DNA of 60,076 bases from Candidatus Mediterraneibacter norwichensis (GTDB lineage: Bacteria; Bacillota; Clostridia; Lachnospirales; Lachnospiraceae), in assembly GCA_019112765.1 (NCBI GenBank), contig DXIU01000095.1, positions 1 to 60,076 of the forward strand, written 5' to 3'. A program made the translations under genes and the position numbers. Below the pieces are notes generated by a model. It was given only the letters and a program-made list of their open reading frames with translations, did not search any database and was not told the origin of the DNA. This document shows positions 27,501 through 34,927 of the stretch, piece by piece; positions within the stretch are counted from its first letter, which is position 1; every line of letters begins with the position of its first letter.

Positions 27501-27952
27501 TCGTGGCCAGAGCAGATCACGGCGGATATATGCAGCAGGAGAGCAAAGAAGACAAAGGCGTGTATACAAAAGCGGAACTGCTGGGCCGGATCCGCACCGC
27601 GCTTGCCGGAAGAGCCGCGGAAATCGTCTGCTACGGGGAGGAGGAAGGCATCACGACCGGCGCCAGCGGAGACCTTCAGACTGCAACCGGTCTGGCCAGG
27701 TATATGATCTGTTCCTGCGGTATGGACGAGGAAGCCGGGATGAGCGTGATCGGAAAAGAAGAGCTGGCCCAGGCCGGACTGAATGAAACGATACGGAAAA
27801 AAATAAATAAGATCCTTGCGGAAGAACTAAAAAATGCGGAAGCGGTTATCCGGGAAAACAGGGAGATCCTGGATACACTTACCGAGGTGCTTATGAAAGA
27901 AAATCACATCGACGGAAACCGCATGAAACAGATCTTTGAAAATGCCAGGTAA
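24509..27952 (+). CDS. Clp-type AAA+ unfoldase fused to a soluble FtsH-like AAA+ metalloprotease
   Basis: The protein has 1147 residues. The N-terminus (about 1-135) looks like a Clp-N repeat domain. A ClpB/ClpA D2-like AAA+ module follows, with Walker A GPPGVGKT (about 241) and Walker B LLLFDEIEKA. After a linker comes an FtsH-type AAA+ module with Walker A GPPGTGKT (about 751) and Walker B ILFIDEIDAIG. The M41 peptidase domain ends the protein, with zinc site HEAGH (about 977) and the later Asp ligand in TGASGDLQTAT. Normal FtsH has two N-terminal membrane segments; I see none, so this is a cytosolic double-ring protease. All catalytic residues look intact. Substrates are unknown; the TPR, YbjN-like and TIR neighbours are candidates. 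Confidence 0.9.
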   Translation: MSEIAKSGLLEYILENAEEQAKRDGRRTTAEYVLFNCFEACVLYGDRTAEKAGVEKDEIRRVKELFEGSKINNDICVRILENLKKQESSYMDGVMYSKLLINTQMHAEKENAASLTADRILQAILNEPSQIIRDVLQNWEEVDSDDELPWDLDDMDAMWSEDADRDADGESREKEQEAGRKDAEFLKDLTRKVKEMQSVLSAQVLGQEHAVSTFVSGYFQSQIMLRSDPFRTKPGATFLFAGPPGVGKTFLAERAAEVLGLPFCRFDMSEYADGGAVTEFSGAAQTFRGAKPGNVTSFVYDNPRCLLLFDEIEKANIDIIHLFLQILDAGRLRDNYMNKEVSFRDAVIILTTNAGRRLYEESREKNLSGIPRKTIIRALREEVSERTRMPAFPAAICSRFAAGNVVMFNHMEAHTLRHIAMRYLGQSAAAVSEAFGLEIGIDKEVATALLFSEGGNADARMVTGRAETFLNAELFELFRLMASESSSYKIDRLKKIRLSVNLSESDPEITELFYPKRQKDILVFAPEKTLEGETVQSEKCVIHSACEPEAAGKILKQEEIAAVFIEPAAEGGSAGKKYLNIEDVSSPYMEFYRYICTSRLSVPVYILQTEETVLSEEEKVSFMRTGARGICISEKGKLAEKIAEVCERLHQQESMDTLARYNKVLSFDSAQQILDDGETAEISFINFGLGYALDADDRKKVLADVSKPELTFDQVIGAEDVKEELKFFADYLKHPRKYVKKGLRPPKGVLLYGPPGTGKTMLAKAMAAEADMTFITAEGGQFLKKYVGEGPEAVHDLFRTARKYAPAILFIDEIDAIGKPRTGDRTQNIGSEVLNALLTEMDGFRNAEAASVFVLAATNFDVTGNGPACLDAALVRRFDRRIKVELPNSDERRQFLEMKCRAGAAFSVSQEKIDNIVARSTGMSLALLDSVLELSQRSAVRCQSDCVTDEILEEAFETYNSGREKKWDPRQLERTARHEAGHALLCWKNGEMPAYLTIVARADHGGYMQQESKEDKGVYTKAELLGRIRTALAGRAAEIVCYGEEEGITTGASGDLQTATGLARYMICSCGMDEEAGMSVIGKEELAQAGLNETIRKKINKILAEELKNAEAVIRENREILDTLTEVLMKENHIDGNRMKQIFENAR

Positions 27953-27989
27953 TCTGTATGAACCAATAAAAAAGAAGGAGGATGAAAGG

Positions 27990-28463
27990 ATGGAAAAATA
28001 CAGAAAGGAAGCGGAACAGACCTTTGATACTTTTTGCGGTCTGCTGGATCACATCGGATGGAAGTACAGGGCGGACAGGAATAGCCTGGGTATATCGACC
28101 GGCGCCTCAGGAGAGGATCTTCCAATGGAGATTGTCCTGAGATTCAACCCGGCTATCGGACGTTTTTTCCTGATGTCCCAGATGCCGGTGACAATGAAGG
28201 AAGAGAAAAGGATTGATGCCGCGCTTGTTGTGAACGAATTCAATAAAGACAAGAAGCTTGGCGCTTTTGACCTGGACTTTGAAAGCGGAAGGATTTTTTT
28301 CAAAGTTACCCAGTGCTTTGTCGGATGCAGAGTAAGTGAAGAACTGTGCAGTTTTCTTCTGCAGTTCTCACTGAAGTTTATTGACGATTATAATGACAAG
28401 TTTCTGATGCTCAATAATGGCCTGATTTCGACAGAACAGTTTCTGGCTGCTGTTAAATCATAA
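27990..28463 (+). CDS. YbjN-like protein (first of a tandem pair)
   Basis: The 157-residue protein has the YbjN pattern: an N-terminal helix (TFDTFCGLLDHIGWKYR), a beta-sheet middle, a central VVNEFNKDKKLGAFDLD segment, and a C-terminal amphipathic helix (FIDDYNDKFLML). This fold is shared with secretion chaperones and sensory-transduction regulators and usually mediates protein binding. The ATG at 27990 is preferred because AGGAGG stands about 9 bases upstream. It starts 37 bases after the Clp-FtsH gene and 18 bases before its paralogue, so all three are likely co-transcribed. A substrate-delivery or inhibitor role for the protease is an inference from position. Confidence 0.78.
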   Translation: MEKYRKEAEQTFDTFCGLLDHIGWKYRADRNSLGISTGASGEDLPMEIVLRFNPAIGRFFLMSQMPVTMKEEKRIDAALVVNEFNKDKKLGAFDLDFESGRIFFKVTQCFVGCRVSEELCSFLLQFSLKFIDDYNDKFLMLNNGLISTEQFLAAVKS

Positions 28464-28481
28464 TTACCGGGAGGAAAAGCT

Positions 28482-28955
28482 ATGGATGAATCAAAAAAAT
28501 ATGAGAAGGCATTAAATGTATATAATGTACTGCTGGCCACGCTGGATGATATGAAGTGGACATATGAGAAGAATGATAAAGAGCTTACAGTGACATATAC
28601 GGTAACGGGAGAAGATATACCGATGACGTTCTATATGATTGTTGATCCGGGCCTGCAGGCTGTGCGCTGCTTCTCATTCCTTCCGGTAACATTTCCGGAA
28701 GACAGGCGGGTTGACGGAGTGATCGCGTCATGTGCCGCAGGATGCGGGCTGTATGAAGGGAAGTTTTTCTGCAGTCTGCAGGATGGAAGGATTGTTTTCA
28801 ATTCAGCGTCATCCTTTATGGGATGCGAAGTGAACGGACACTGGTTCGCCGCGATGATGGGGCTGGCTCATCAGATGGTAGATGAACAGAACGACAGATT
28901 CCTCATGCTTTCAAAAGGCATGATAACGCTGCAGGATTTTATGACAAAAAAGTAA
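28482..28955 (+). CDS. YbjN-like protein (second of a tandem pair)
   Basis: It is also 157 residues, with the same layout as its neighbour: VLLATLDDMKWTYEKND at the start, VDGVIASCAAGCGLYEGKFF in the middle and the closing helix MVDEQNDRFLMLSKGMI, which closely parallels FIDDYNDKFLMLNNGLI of the first copy. The identity is moderate, so the duplication is old, and the two may form a heterodimer. GGGAGGAAAAGCT precedes the ATG. A strong terminator follows 15 bases after the stop, marking the end of the protease operon. Confidence 0.78.
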   Translation: MDESKKYEKALNVYNVLLATLDDMKWTYEKNDKELTVTYTVTGEDIPMTFYMIVDPGLQAVRCFSFLPVTFPEDRRVDGVIASCAAGCGLYEGKFFCSLQDGRIVFNSASSFMGCEVNGHWFAAMMGLAHQMVDEQNDRFLMLSKGMITLQDFMTKK

Positions 28956-28969
28956 ATCTGTGAAAAACA

Positions 28970-29013
28970 GGCGGAAGCGTTTCCGGCGGAAAAGAGGACG
29001 CTTCCGCCTTTTT
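28970..29013 (+). terminator. Strong intrinsic terminator after the YbjN pair
   Basis: A perfect 11-bp stem (GGCGGAAGCGT with its complement) and five T residues follow the second YbjN-like gene. Confidence 0.92.
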
Positions 29014-29064
29014 CTGTCTGAAAAGCAGTTGCGGCAGGGAATAGCAAAATACAGGCATCTGTTG

Positions 29065-29070
29065 TATAAT
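29065..29070 (+). promoter_or_regulatory. -10 element before the PGDY-like gene
   Basis: TATAAT preceded by TG lies 54 bases before the ATG at 29124 and directly after the previous terminator. The -35 region is weak. Confidence 0.45.
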
Positions 29071-29123
29071 TGAAATGTGTTTATTTATTCAAAGAAAATG
29101 TGCATCTGCACCAGGAGGGGACT

Positions 29124-29663
29124 ATGCGGAAAGCGAAAAAGAAAGCCACAGTCGTACAGGCATACAGACTCGGAGAAGAGAATGATATGGTGGAAGAACT
29201 GACGGCAGAAGGAGAGATAAAGGTTAAGGGCGACGGCAGTTTTGAAGTATTTTCCCGGGAGGCAAAGGACGGAACCGGGGAGATCGCGCACGCGGGGGAT
29301 TATATTAAACTGGATTCTTCGGGAAAACCGTATCCGAACAGCGCGGAATTTTTCGAAAAAAATCACAGGCATCTGGCACGGGAATTTTATGAACAGAAGT
29401 CAGAGGTTTTTCCGGTCTGGATGGCCGGAGACGACATGGGACCGGAGATAAAGTTCCTTATAGAGCATAAACAGCTCACATTTCACGAGGAAGATCCGGA
29501 AAAGTATTTTCAGGCCCCTCTGTGGGGGGCGGACCTGTCGGCGAAGAAAGACGCGGTAATTGTATTTTACAGCATAGAGAGGGACGGGAACGGGAAGATC
29601 CTGGACGCGGAGTTTAATTTTGTGGCCCGTGATGAATTCGATAAGACATATGAACTGCTGTAA
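29124..29663 (+). CDS. Small soluble protein with a PGDYI-like motif
   Basis: The 179-residue protein starts with a basic stretch (MRKAKKKATVV). A block HAGDYIKLDSSGKPYPNSAEFFEKNH resembles the PGDYI/PGD-x-I modules seen in many short phage and plasmid proteins, which read as beta-barrel-like chaperone or regulatory domains of unclear function. The C-terminal half is acidic and unrecognised. GGAGGGG lies 5-6 bases before the ATG. It begins a transcription unit that continues 44 bases later into the TIR-propeller gene, so it may be an accessory or inhibitor of that protein. Function unknown. Confidence 0.65.
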   Translation: MRKAKKKATVVQAYRLGEENDMVEELTAEGEIKVKGDGSFEVFSREAKDGTGEIAHAGDYIKLDSSGKPYPNSAEFFEKNHRHLAREFYEQKSEVFPVWMAGDDMGPEIKFLIEHKQLTFHEEDPEKYFQAPLWGADLSAKKDAVIVFYSIERDGNGKILDAEFNFVARDEFDKTYELL

Positions 29664-29707
29664 TACAGGCGGTTGAGACAGGAATGGGATGAGAAAGGGA
29701 ACCGAAG

Positions 29708-32700
29708 ATGAGTGAGATAAAATATGATGCGTTTATCAGTTACAGCCACAGCGAGCCGGACGCATATGTAGCTGAAAAACTTCATACTATGCTGGAACAT
29801 TATCATATATCAAAAAAACTGCAGAAGATTTCAGGGAAAAAGAAAATTGAGCGTGTGTTCCGTGACCGGGAAGAACTTCCCCTGTCGTCGGATCTTGCGG
29901 CAAATATCCGGGAGGCGCTGGAGAATTCCGAATTCCTGATTGTAGTCTGCTCTCCCAGGGCGGTTCGTTCCGAGTGGGTACAGAGAGAGATTGAGACCTT
30001 TCTGGAAACACATGAAAAAGACAAAGTATTAACACTTCTGACAGAGGGGGAGCCGGAGGAAGTGTTCCCGGAGGTACTCTGCTATAATGATGAGGTTGTC
30101 CTCAGGGAAAACGGGGAGAAAGAAGTCGTAAGAAAAAAAGTTGAGCCAATGGCGGCGGACATCAGAGGCAGAACCAGGAAAGAGACAGAGAAGAAATTAA
30201 AAGAGGAGTTTCTCCGCATTCTGGCGCCTATGCTTTCCTGTACATATGACACATTAAGGCAGCGGCATCGGGAGTACAGGTTCCGGAGAATTATCGCTGT
30301 GACCGGCGCTGCCGCAGTGCTGGCCGTGATGTTTACAGTGTATGCCTTTTATCAGGCGTCTGTATCGGAGGGACGATATCAGGAGGCACGGCGGAACCAG
30401 GCAAGGTATCTCTCGGAAATATCCGGAGAACTCCTGGCGGAAGGCGACAGGGAGGGAGCGCTTCAGACAGCGCTGGCTATTGCTCCGGAAGGGGATGCGG
30501 AGGGGCCGGTTGTACCGGAACAGATGTATGCGCTTAACAATGCTCTGTATTCCTATGATAACAATAACAAGATTAAATTCAGGCCGGCGTATTCCGCAGA
30601 GCTGGACGGGGAGACAAGCGGCATGTATTTTGCAGGGCGGCTCAACTCAGAAGAAACAGGGTATTTCTGTGTGGATATGCTTGGAAACGCGTATGTGATC
30701 AATCCGGAGAACGGAGAATGCATCTGGAAAATCAGTCCGGGAGATATACAGGACCTGGAGGAAAATGCAGGATTTAACTCGTTTATTCCTGTCTCTGAAG
30801 AGACGGCGGCTGCAGTTTCAGGACGCAGTATTGTTTATGTGAACTGGCAGGAAAAAGAAGTGCTCCGTACAATAGAAGCAGAGGAGACTCTTACTGACGA
30901 ATCAAACATATCTGCAGTTTATGGAACTCGTTTCGCACTTACAAACGGAAGTAAAGTATGGGTCTATGATCTGGAAAACGGGCAGCTTCTGCAGGAGACA
31001 CAGTATAGTGAAGAAAATGGCCAGGACTATATATCTCATTCCCTTTCCTTTTCTGAAAACGGAAGTCTGCTGGCTGTGGGAGTTGCTGCAGACTATCTTG
31101 ACACTGAGGTTCAGAAGGGGCTTCTGGTTCTGGATGTGGATGACGGCAGTGTACGGATGTTTTCTCCGGAAGAGACAGCAGAGGTATGTTTTATAGGGAA
31201 TGATCAGATAGCTGCTATTCAATACCGTTATATTGACAGAACAGACCGGCTGGATGAAGTAACAAAGCGCAGCTATACGCTTTCTCTCTATGACGCGGCA
31301 GACGGAAGCGTCATATGGACGTCAGAACTCTGCGATACAGAGGCAATGAATAATCCAACCGGCCTGACCGTGGAAAACATGGAAGTAGACGGCCGGACAG
31401 AAGATATTCTTGTATCTGTGGTCAAAGACCGTATCTTTCTCATACATCCGGACAGCGGGGAGATCTTTCAGGAGAGGAGTTATCCGGAAGATATAGATGC
31501 AGTAAGCAGATATGATGAAACACGTCTTCTGGCAGGACTGACAGACGGCCGGGTTATGATATGCCTGACAGGGCAGATGACTACAGAATATGAGGCCTGC
31601 AGTATAACTGCGGCGACATCCGGATTTGTTTTCAGTCAGAAAAATGATAAAGTGATCCTGCCGGTGACAGGAAGCCGGAGGATCGTTTTCTGCGGAATAT
31701 TTCAGGACAGTAATATGACAGGGCTGTCAATGGAAAGCGATATCAGTACAGTCGAATATCATACCGTGACTGACGGAGATGCGGAAGAAACATACCGCTG
31801 TGTTATATATGCAGACCCGGACAGTATTTATGAAACAGAGCTGGCAGTATATGCCGCCGGAAGTGCGGAGCCGGTATATGAATTCAGCAGTCCGGAAGAG
31901 GAGGAATGGATTGTGCGGACGGATATTCAGGATGTGGGAGGAAAAACCTATATTTTTATTCTGACAAATTCCGGAACACAGCGGCTGACGATTGCTGATA
32001 TGGATACCGGAGAGTGTGTTTCCGAAGTCAGAAGCGGAGAGGAAGAGGTCTGGGGAGCGATCAATTATACATTTTTCCACACAGCTGATCAGATACTGCT
32101 GTACAGCGGAGACGTTTTTGCTGCCGCGGATATTACAGCAGAGGGGATCACGTTTCCGGACAAAGAGACGGAAGGGATCGATATGGGCGGCTTTTCTGCT
32201 TCCGAAGCGGAAATATCCGCAGACGACAGATATATTCTCTTTTTTGACCAATACAGCGAGAATAGTATAAAGATATGGGATACAGAAAACAGAAGCTGGA
32301 AGAAAACAGACGGCAGGCAGACTTATCCGGCGAACGGCGCTGCAAAGATGGGAAACTCTTTAAATATAGCAGCTGTTTACAGCCGGAACGGTACGATAGA
32401 TATTATAGATCTTGAGAAAGGCACTGTAGTTCAGCAGCTGAAATGCGGATATTATGATCAGATAGAGTTCGCTTTTATGAATGAGGACAGATACCTGATA
32501 AGCTGCGGAGATGAGAGCTATCTGACTTTGTGGGACATACAGACCGGGAAGATACTGATGCAGGAAGAGGACAGTGAAGTATATGTCAGCAGTATTTATA
32601 CGGACGGGAACGCCCATTATTTTGCAACGGCATTTTACGGATACTGGATGAACGATAACGGACTGTACAGTTCTGAACTGAAGATCTATTATGTAGACGA

Positions 32701-32899
32701 CGAAGGCAGATTTTATCACTATGCGGACGTGCCGTACGGATATGTAAGCTTTGAAGGCGGGGAAGTATTTTCTGCTGTTCCCGGCGGATTTTACGGATCG
32801 ATTTACAGTTACGGAGATCTGCGGAGCCGGGCGGAGGAGATTCTGGACGGAAGTACTCTGAGCGAGGCGGAAAAGAGACAGTATTTTGTTTCCGAATAG
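29708..32899 (+). CDS. TIR-domain membrane protein with large extracytoplasmic beta-propeller
   Basis: The protein has 1063 residues. Residues 1-130 are a TIR domain (YDAFISYSHSEPD, RDREELPLSSDL, and SEWVQREIE with the WxxxE glutamate). A membrane segment lies at about 196-217. The rest (about 270-1000) is made of WD40/PQQ-like blades with repeated patterns such as G..VY....G, SLLAVGVA, LWDIQTGKIL and YIDRTD, forming one or two propellers outside the cell. The architecture TIR-TM-propeller is known from Firmicutes and suggests an envelope sensor that signals inward. It is transcribed with the PGDY-like gene before it, and the next gene starts 78 bases after it. Confidence 0.85.
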   Translation: MSEIKYDAFISYSHSEPDAYVAEKLHTMLEHYHISKKLQKISGKKKIERVFRDREELPLSSDLAANIREALENSEFLIVVCSPRAVRSEWVQREIETFLETHEKDKVLTLLTEGEPEEVFPEVLCYNDEVVLRENGEKEVVRKKVEPMAADIRGRTRKETEKKLKEEFLRILAPMLSCTYDTLRQRHREYRFRRIIAVTGAAAVLAVMFTVYAFYQASVSEGRYQEARRNQARYLSEISGELLAEGDREGALQTALAIAPEGDAEGPVVPEQMYALNNALYSYDNNNKIKFRPAYSAELDGETSGMYFAGRLNSEETGYFCVDMLGNAYVINPENGECIWKISPGDIQDLEENAGFNSFIPVSEETAAAVSGRSIVYVNWQEKEVLRTIEAEETLTDESNISAVYGTRFALTNGSKVWVYDLENGQLLQETQYSEENGQDYISHSLSFSENGSLLAVGVAADYLDTEVQKGLLVLDVDDGSVRMFSPEETAEVCFIGNDQIAAIQYRYIDRTDRLDEVTKRSYTLSLYDAADGSVIWTSELCDTEAMNNPTGLTVENMEVDGRTEDILVSVVKDRIFLIHPDSGEIFQERSYPEDIDAVSRYDETRLLAGLTDGRVMICLTGQMTTEYEACSITAATSGFVFSQKNDKVILPVTGSRRIVFCGIFQDSNMTGLSMESDISTVEYHTVTDGDAEETYRCVIYADPDSIYETELAVYAAGSAEPVYEFSSPEEEEWIVRTDIQDVGGKTYIFILTNSGTQRLTIADMDTGECVSEVRSGEEEVWGAINYTFFHTADQILLYSGDVFAAADITAEGITFPDKETEGIDMGGFSASEAEISADDRYILFFDQYSENSIKIWDTENRSWKKTDGRQTYPANGAAKMGNSLNIAAVYSRNGTIDIIDLEKGTVVQQLKCGYYDQIEFAFMNEDRYLISCGDESYLTLWDIQTGKILMQEEDSEVYVSSIYTDGNAHYFATAFYGYWMNDNGLYSSELKIYYVDDEGRFYHYADVPYGYVSFEGGEVFSAVPGGFYGSIYSYGDLRSRAEEILDGSTLSEAEKRQYFVSE

Positions 32900-32977
32900 C
32901 AGGCAGCTGTGATTGAAAAAAGAAAAAGTACAGTAACATATATAATAAATTCCGAAGGAGAAAGAGAGGAGAAACAG

Positions 32978-34927
32978 ATGACAGACCATCGCGTATTTTC
33001 CGGATATACTGAGAAGATTGATGAGCAGAGAAAGACCTGGTATGAACAGCTTGCCGGGAAGAGACTTGAATGGGAGGATCTGGCAGCAGCCGGATCAACC
33101 AATGAAATTCTGGGGAAGATGGAATCCGTTCCGCTGTATCAGTATCTTGTAAATTACCTCCTGTATGTGTGGGAGAGAGGAGAAAATCATGAAATCCGGT
33201 ATGATCAGATGATTTCAGATCTGACGGACCGGGTGGCGGATGCTTTTAGAAGAAACGGCATGCCGGAAGAAAAATGCGCGAAGGCCCATGTCAGAGATAT
33301 GCTTACGACGGAGTGGAACAGGGAATGGGACAGCTTTGAGAGAGCTGCCGGCAGCCGTATTTTTGAGCTGGGGCTGGGGCTGGGGCTGCCTGCGGACGAC
33401 GTGGAGCAGCTTCTGCAGAAGGCAGTCAGAAGAGCGGGCTTTAACTACTATGATCCGGAAGAACTGATTGTATACTGTGCTTTGAAATTCTGCGGAAAAG
33501 ATCATTACAGGTGTGCACGGGCCATGCTGCGGGATTACAGACAGGCTGTTCCGCTGCGGGGCAAAGAAAGGACTGCGCGGTTTGAAAATACCTCGGAAGT
33601 GCGGGACCAGATGCTGGAGATGCTTGAAGGCAGTGTGGAGGACGGCAGACTCTACAGCACCGATACATATGAACCGGGAACGCTGAATCCCGGACTGGCA
33701 GCTTTTTTCTCCCGGCATAAGGCGGCGCTGCCGGAAGTGAGAACCGCGGCGGTTGTTTTCGAAGAACTTCTGGAAAAATTCATTGAAGCTCACAGGAAAG
33801 ATATTCTTGACTTCAAAAGCACTGACCGGGGCAGTGAAGAGTATGCAAAAGCAGTGCTGAAAGTTGAGTATGACGCGGGGAGAGAACTGGAACTTCCGGC
33901 AGGAACAACTTTTTATGCATTAAAGGGAAAGGAAAAAAGAAGAGTCGGGTTTGTGCTGGAAAATGCTGTTGTACTCCCCGGACGGGAAGATGTTGAGGTT
34001 GAGATCCCGGTAAAGGGGACGGAGCCGCAGATTATATGTCTGGCAAAGAAGACCACTCCCGGGTATGTGGGAAAGCTGGCGGAAATGATTCCGGAAGAAC
34101 GGGCGCTTAAGGCCGGAGTTATGCGCGCGTATACGTCGTCTACCTTGAAATACACTGGAAATCCGGGGGAAAAACAGCTGGCAAAAGGTACGATATGCGC
34201 CGTATGCAGCCCCGGGACAGAGCTGCCGGCAGGAACCCTGTTTACCCATGAAGGATTTTCCTATGCGGCGGATACAGAATGCAGGGCGGCGGTCAGTGCC
34301 GACATCCCTGTCCGGTCAGAGCATCCCTGCCGCAAAGGGGAGAAGATCGCGGAGACCGGGGAGATCCGGTATATGGACAATCCTCCGGAAGGCATACTTT
34401 CTGTCACAAACGGAAAGCCGGTCAGCAGAAAAGAACAGACAGAGAAAATCTCAAAAGAACTGTTCCGGGATTTCCTGTATGTAAAAGACGCTGAACGGCT
34501 GGGCGCTGATGAAAGGCAGATCGACAGAACCCTGCTCGGACACTGGTTTACAGAGACAGAGATTACCAGCGTCCGGTTTTCAAACATCCGGAAACAGGCG
34601 GATCAGAAGTCGAAAATGGACAGAGCGAAGATGGAACGCCCGGAGGTCCGCAGATGCGATATTATTACAATGGCCTTTCTGAACTTCTGCGCGGACACGG
34701 ATGATGACGGGGAAGAATATCTGATCGAGGCTGAACCGGAAGCGGTATATCAGGATTTCCTGCTCTATGTGAATCCTCTGCTCAGAAAATGCGGCATGAT
34801 GCCTTTCTATCTCCAGAATCCCTATGAATATCTGCTGGCGTACCTTATACAGACGGATACGCCGGTGGATTCTCTGAGGAACATGTGGAAAATCGTAAAT
34901 GCGGGAAAGGAAGAAACGGATGACTGA
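32978..34927 (+). CDS. Unknown helical protein with two possible baseplate-J-like beta segments
   Basis: The 649-residue protein opens with a helical region of about 190 residues (FELGLGLGLPADDVEQLLQK, then YDPEELIVYCALKF) that I do not recognise but that looks like a binding scaffold. The middle (about 300-480) holds two beta-rich stretches with a 'PAGT' start, LELPAGTTFYAL and TELPAGTLFTHEGFSYAA, each followed by a V.IPV.....C..G pattern. These resemble the early segments of phage baseplate J proteins. The likeness is short and may be chance. ATG 32978 has GAGAGGAG in front. It overlaps the kinase gene by 8 bases, so the products probably form a complex. Confidence 0.65.
   Translation: MTDHRVFSGYTEKIDEQRKTWYEQLAGKRLEWEDLAAAGSTNEILGKMESVPLYQYLVNYLLYVWERGENHEIRYDQMISDLTDRVADAFRRNGMPEEKCAKAHVRDMLTTEWNREWDSFERAAGSRIFELGLGLGLPADDVEQLLQKAVRRAGFNYYDPEELIVYCALKFCGKDHYRCARAMLRDYRQAVPLRGKERTARFENTSEVRDQMLEMLEGSVEDGRLYSTDTYEPGTLNPGLAAFFSRHKAALPEVRTAAVVFEELLEKFIEAHRKDILDFKSTDRGSEEYAKAVLKVEYDAGRELELPAGTTFYALKGKEKRRVGFVLENAVVLPGREDVEVEIPVKGTEPQIICLAKKTTPGYVGKLAEMIPEERALKAGVMRAYTSSTLKYTGNPGEKQLAKGTICAVCSPGTELPAGTLFTHEGFSYAADTECRAAVSADIPVRSEHPCRKGEKIAETGEIRYMDNPPEGILSVTNGKPVSRKEQTEKISKELFRDFLYVKDAERLGADERQIDRTLLGHWFTETEITSVRFSNIRKQADQKSKMDRAKMERPEVRRCDIITMAFLNFCADTDDDGEEYLIEAEPEAVYQDFLLYVNPLLRKCGMMPFYLQNPYEYLLAYLIQTDTPVDSLRNMWKIVNAGKEETDD

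Noticed and set aside
32978..34927. Contractile injection system locus
   Set aside because: Only a weak baseplate-J-like pattern and an AAA+ protein were found; no sheath, tube, spike or tail-length genes are present in the window.
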